Positions 4,797-5,701 of a stretch of DNA of 5,701 nt are shown here, in pieces; the first letter of the stretch is position 1, and every line of letters begins with the position of its first letter. The DNA is taken from NCBI GenBank assembly GCA_029934165.1, contig JAOZMU010000258.1, positions 1 to 5,701 on the forward strand, in the 5' to 3' direction. Under the pieces are notes generated by a model. That model saw nothing but the letters and a program-made list of their open reading frames with translations, made no database searches and was not told the origin of the DNA. Made by a program: the position numbers and the translations under genes. Origin of the DNA: Bacteroidales bacterium (GTDB lineage Bacteria; Bacteroidota; Bacteroidia; Bacteroidales; JAOZMU01).

Positions 4797-5500
4797 TGAT
4801 AGCTGGCTTGGTTTATTACGGAATTAATAGTGTGCGATTAGAGCATTTGTCAAATCGAGATTCTGCAAATAGATACTTAAACAGTTTATATGAAACAATT
4901 GAAAAGGAGGCGCATGCAAAAGCGACATCTTCGGATGTTTTGCAATTTTTTGAATGTGATTTTTTGAGTGTAAACAATCAAAAACACCCGATAAATGTTA
5001 TAGAAATGAGCGGTGAGGTTTTTTGTCAATTTGAAGATAATTCAGCAATTCCAAATAATCGCACAGAAATCCCACCCCTTATCAACGAATTGCTATCTAA
5101 CAATAATAAGAAAATATTTGTTTTGGTAGTTGATTATGCAGGCATAGTATATGATTTTCATGATATAAGACAAAAAAACATATTAATTTCTTCTTTGAGA
5201 ACATTGGAACAAAATGGGGTTTTAGAAAAGATAAATGCTATTAAAATTGTTATTTCAAAATGGGATTTGAATCCAATCGGCAGTAAAACAGAAGCGTCAA
5301 AAATATTACAAAAAACAGGATACGAACAATTGCAAAATTTGTGTGATGAATATGCAAAAGAATATGGTTTTACTTTTTCGTTTGACACATTCAGTTTAGG
5401 AAACTTCTATGGGTATAACAACAGGCGATATAATTTTGATAAAACAGACACCAAAAAATTATTTGATTGGTGTACTGAATTAGACTTTGGACAAAAATAA
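4793..5500 (+). CDS. P-loop GTPase-like protein, C-terminal part after frameshift
   Basis: This is the rest of the same NTPase. In joined numbering the Walker A lysine and serine (102-103) sit just before this ATG. HPINVIEMSGE (ending at 178) occupies the G3/Walker B place but has IEMSGE where classical GTPases have DTAGE or DxxG. IFVLVVDYAG (211-220) is the next strand. KIVISKWDL (254-262) gives a G4-like SKWD, the T/N-K-x-D type that reads guanine, and FSFDTFSLGNF lies near the G5 position. This suggests a GTPase of the divergent sort that accompanies bacterial conflict systems, possibly related to the double-GTPase groups, though I cannot place it in a named family. The ATG overlaps the upstream TGA (ATGATG at 4793-4798), so coupled re-initiation is formally possible, but the product would lack the P-loop. 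The C-terminus looks complete. Nothing follows it in the operon. Confidence 0.7.
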   Translation: MMIAGLVYYGINSVRLEHLSNRDSANRYLNSLYETIEKEAHAKATSSDVLQFFECDFLSVNNQKHPINVIEMSGEVFCQFEDNSAIPNNRTEIPPLINELLSNNNKKIFVLVVDYAGIVYDFHDIRQKNILISSLRTLEQNGVLEKINAIKIVISKWDLNPIGSKTEASKILQKTGYEQLQNLCDEYAKEYGFTFSFDTFSLGNFYGYNNRRYNFDKTDTKKLFDWCTELDFGQK

Positions 5501-5669
5501 AAAAAAGTTGACTAAAAAACAATAAAACGAGGCAGAAAAACGTATAATCCTTTGTTAATCAGACAAATTATGGAAAACACGAATTTCTGCCAAAAATTAT
5601 TGTCTTTTTTTGATAAAAAGAACAAAGCAATTGTGAGCTTGATTGTTGCAGCTATTCCTTAACTAAAAA
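5501..5669. other. Downstream AT-rich region without a convincing gene
   Basis: About 170 bases hold A-runs, a TATAAT at 5543-5548 with no properly spaced upstream partner, and a 30-codon frame (5570-5662, beginning MENTNFCQKLLSFFDKKNKA) that I do not recognise. The frame could be the start of a broken gene, but nothing supports translation. Confidence 0.4.
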
Positions 5670-5701
5670 CTCATTGTTCTATCATTTTGAAGAGCAATGA
5701 G
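5670..5701. terminator. Hairpin at the window edge, possible terminator
   Basis: Bases 5670-5680 (CTCATTGTTCT) pair with 5691-5701 (AGAGCAATGAG) over 11 positions, ten Watson-Crick and one G-U (5677 with 5694), around a 10-base loop. The hairpin is cut by the window end, so a T-run or a longer stem cannot be seen. It lies about 170 bases past the last stop, so it could end this operon, end a converging gene, or be one end of a repeat. Confidence 0.35.

Noticed and set aside
5508..5548. TTGACT and TATAAT as a promoter
   Set aside because: The boxes are 29 bases apart, too far for a sigma-70 type promoter, and they do not match the Bacteroidota -33/-7 spacing.
5570..5662. Thirty-codon frame after the operon
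   Set aside because: It is short, unrecognised and in AT-rich DNA with no supporting signal.

Overview
The window is AT-rich DNA from a Bacteroidota-type bacterium. The support for that is low GC, weak or absent Shine-Dalgarno signals, and several protein types common in that phylum: a DUF4143 ATPase fragment, a Phd-type antitoxin with a RelE/ParE-like toxin, and a Roco protein. All supported genes are on the + strand. No rRNA, tRNA, CRISPR array or intact insertion sequence is visible. Assignments are made by eye from protein patterns, without a database search.

Bases 1-1381 are a graveyard of gene remnants. In order they are a short leader with a small hairpin (1-95), what looks like the C-terminal end of a DUF262/GmrSD-type protein (96-491), a complete antitoxin (504-728), its frameshifted and tail-truncated toxin (712-917), a C-terminal scrap of an FAD-dependent oxidoreductase (about 916-1089), and the C-terminal end of a DUF4143 AAA ATPase (about 1100-1381). 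Each scrap changes to the next within a few tens of bases or fewer.

Bases 1462-5500 hold the more interesting part: a Roco GTPase (leucine-rich repeats, Roc GTPase, first part of COR), the C-terminal half of a CHAT-type cysteine protease, a 335-residue protein that reads like a bacterial gasdermin, and a P-loop GTPase-like protein. The protease fragment and the gasdermin-like gene overlap in TAATG, and the GTPase gene starts 5 bases after the gasdermin-like stop, so this is one transcription unit. The inferred logic is an NTPase sensor or switch, a protease that cuts the pore former, and membrane permeabilisation: an abortive-infection type defence.

As read here the system is damaged. A junction near 3090-3110 joins the middle of the Roco COR domain, out of frame, to the CHAT protease after its expected catalytic histidine. 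A single missing G in a G-run breaks the Walker A motif of the last gene. The toxin is also broken by a single missing A in an A-run. Two breaks at homopolymers raise the possibility of sequencing error, while the domain junctions look like true deletions or assembly joins. Bases 5501-5701 hold no convincing gene, and a hairpin runs into the window edge.
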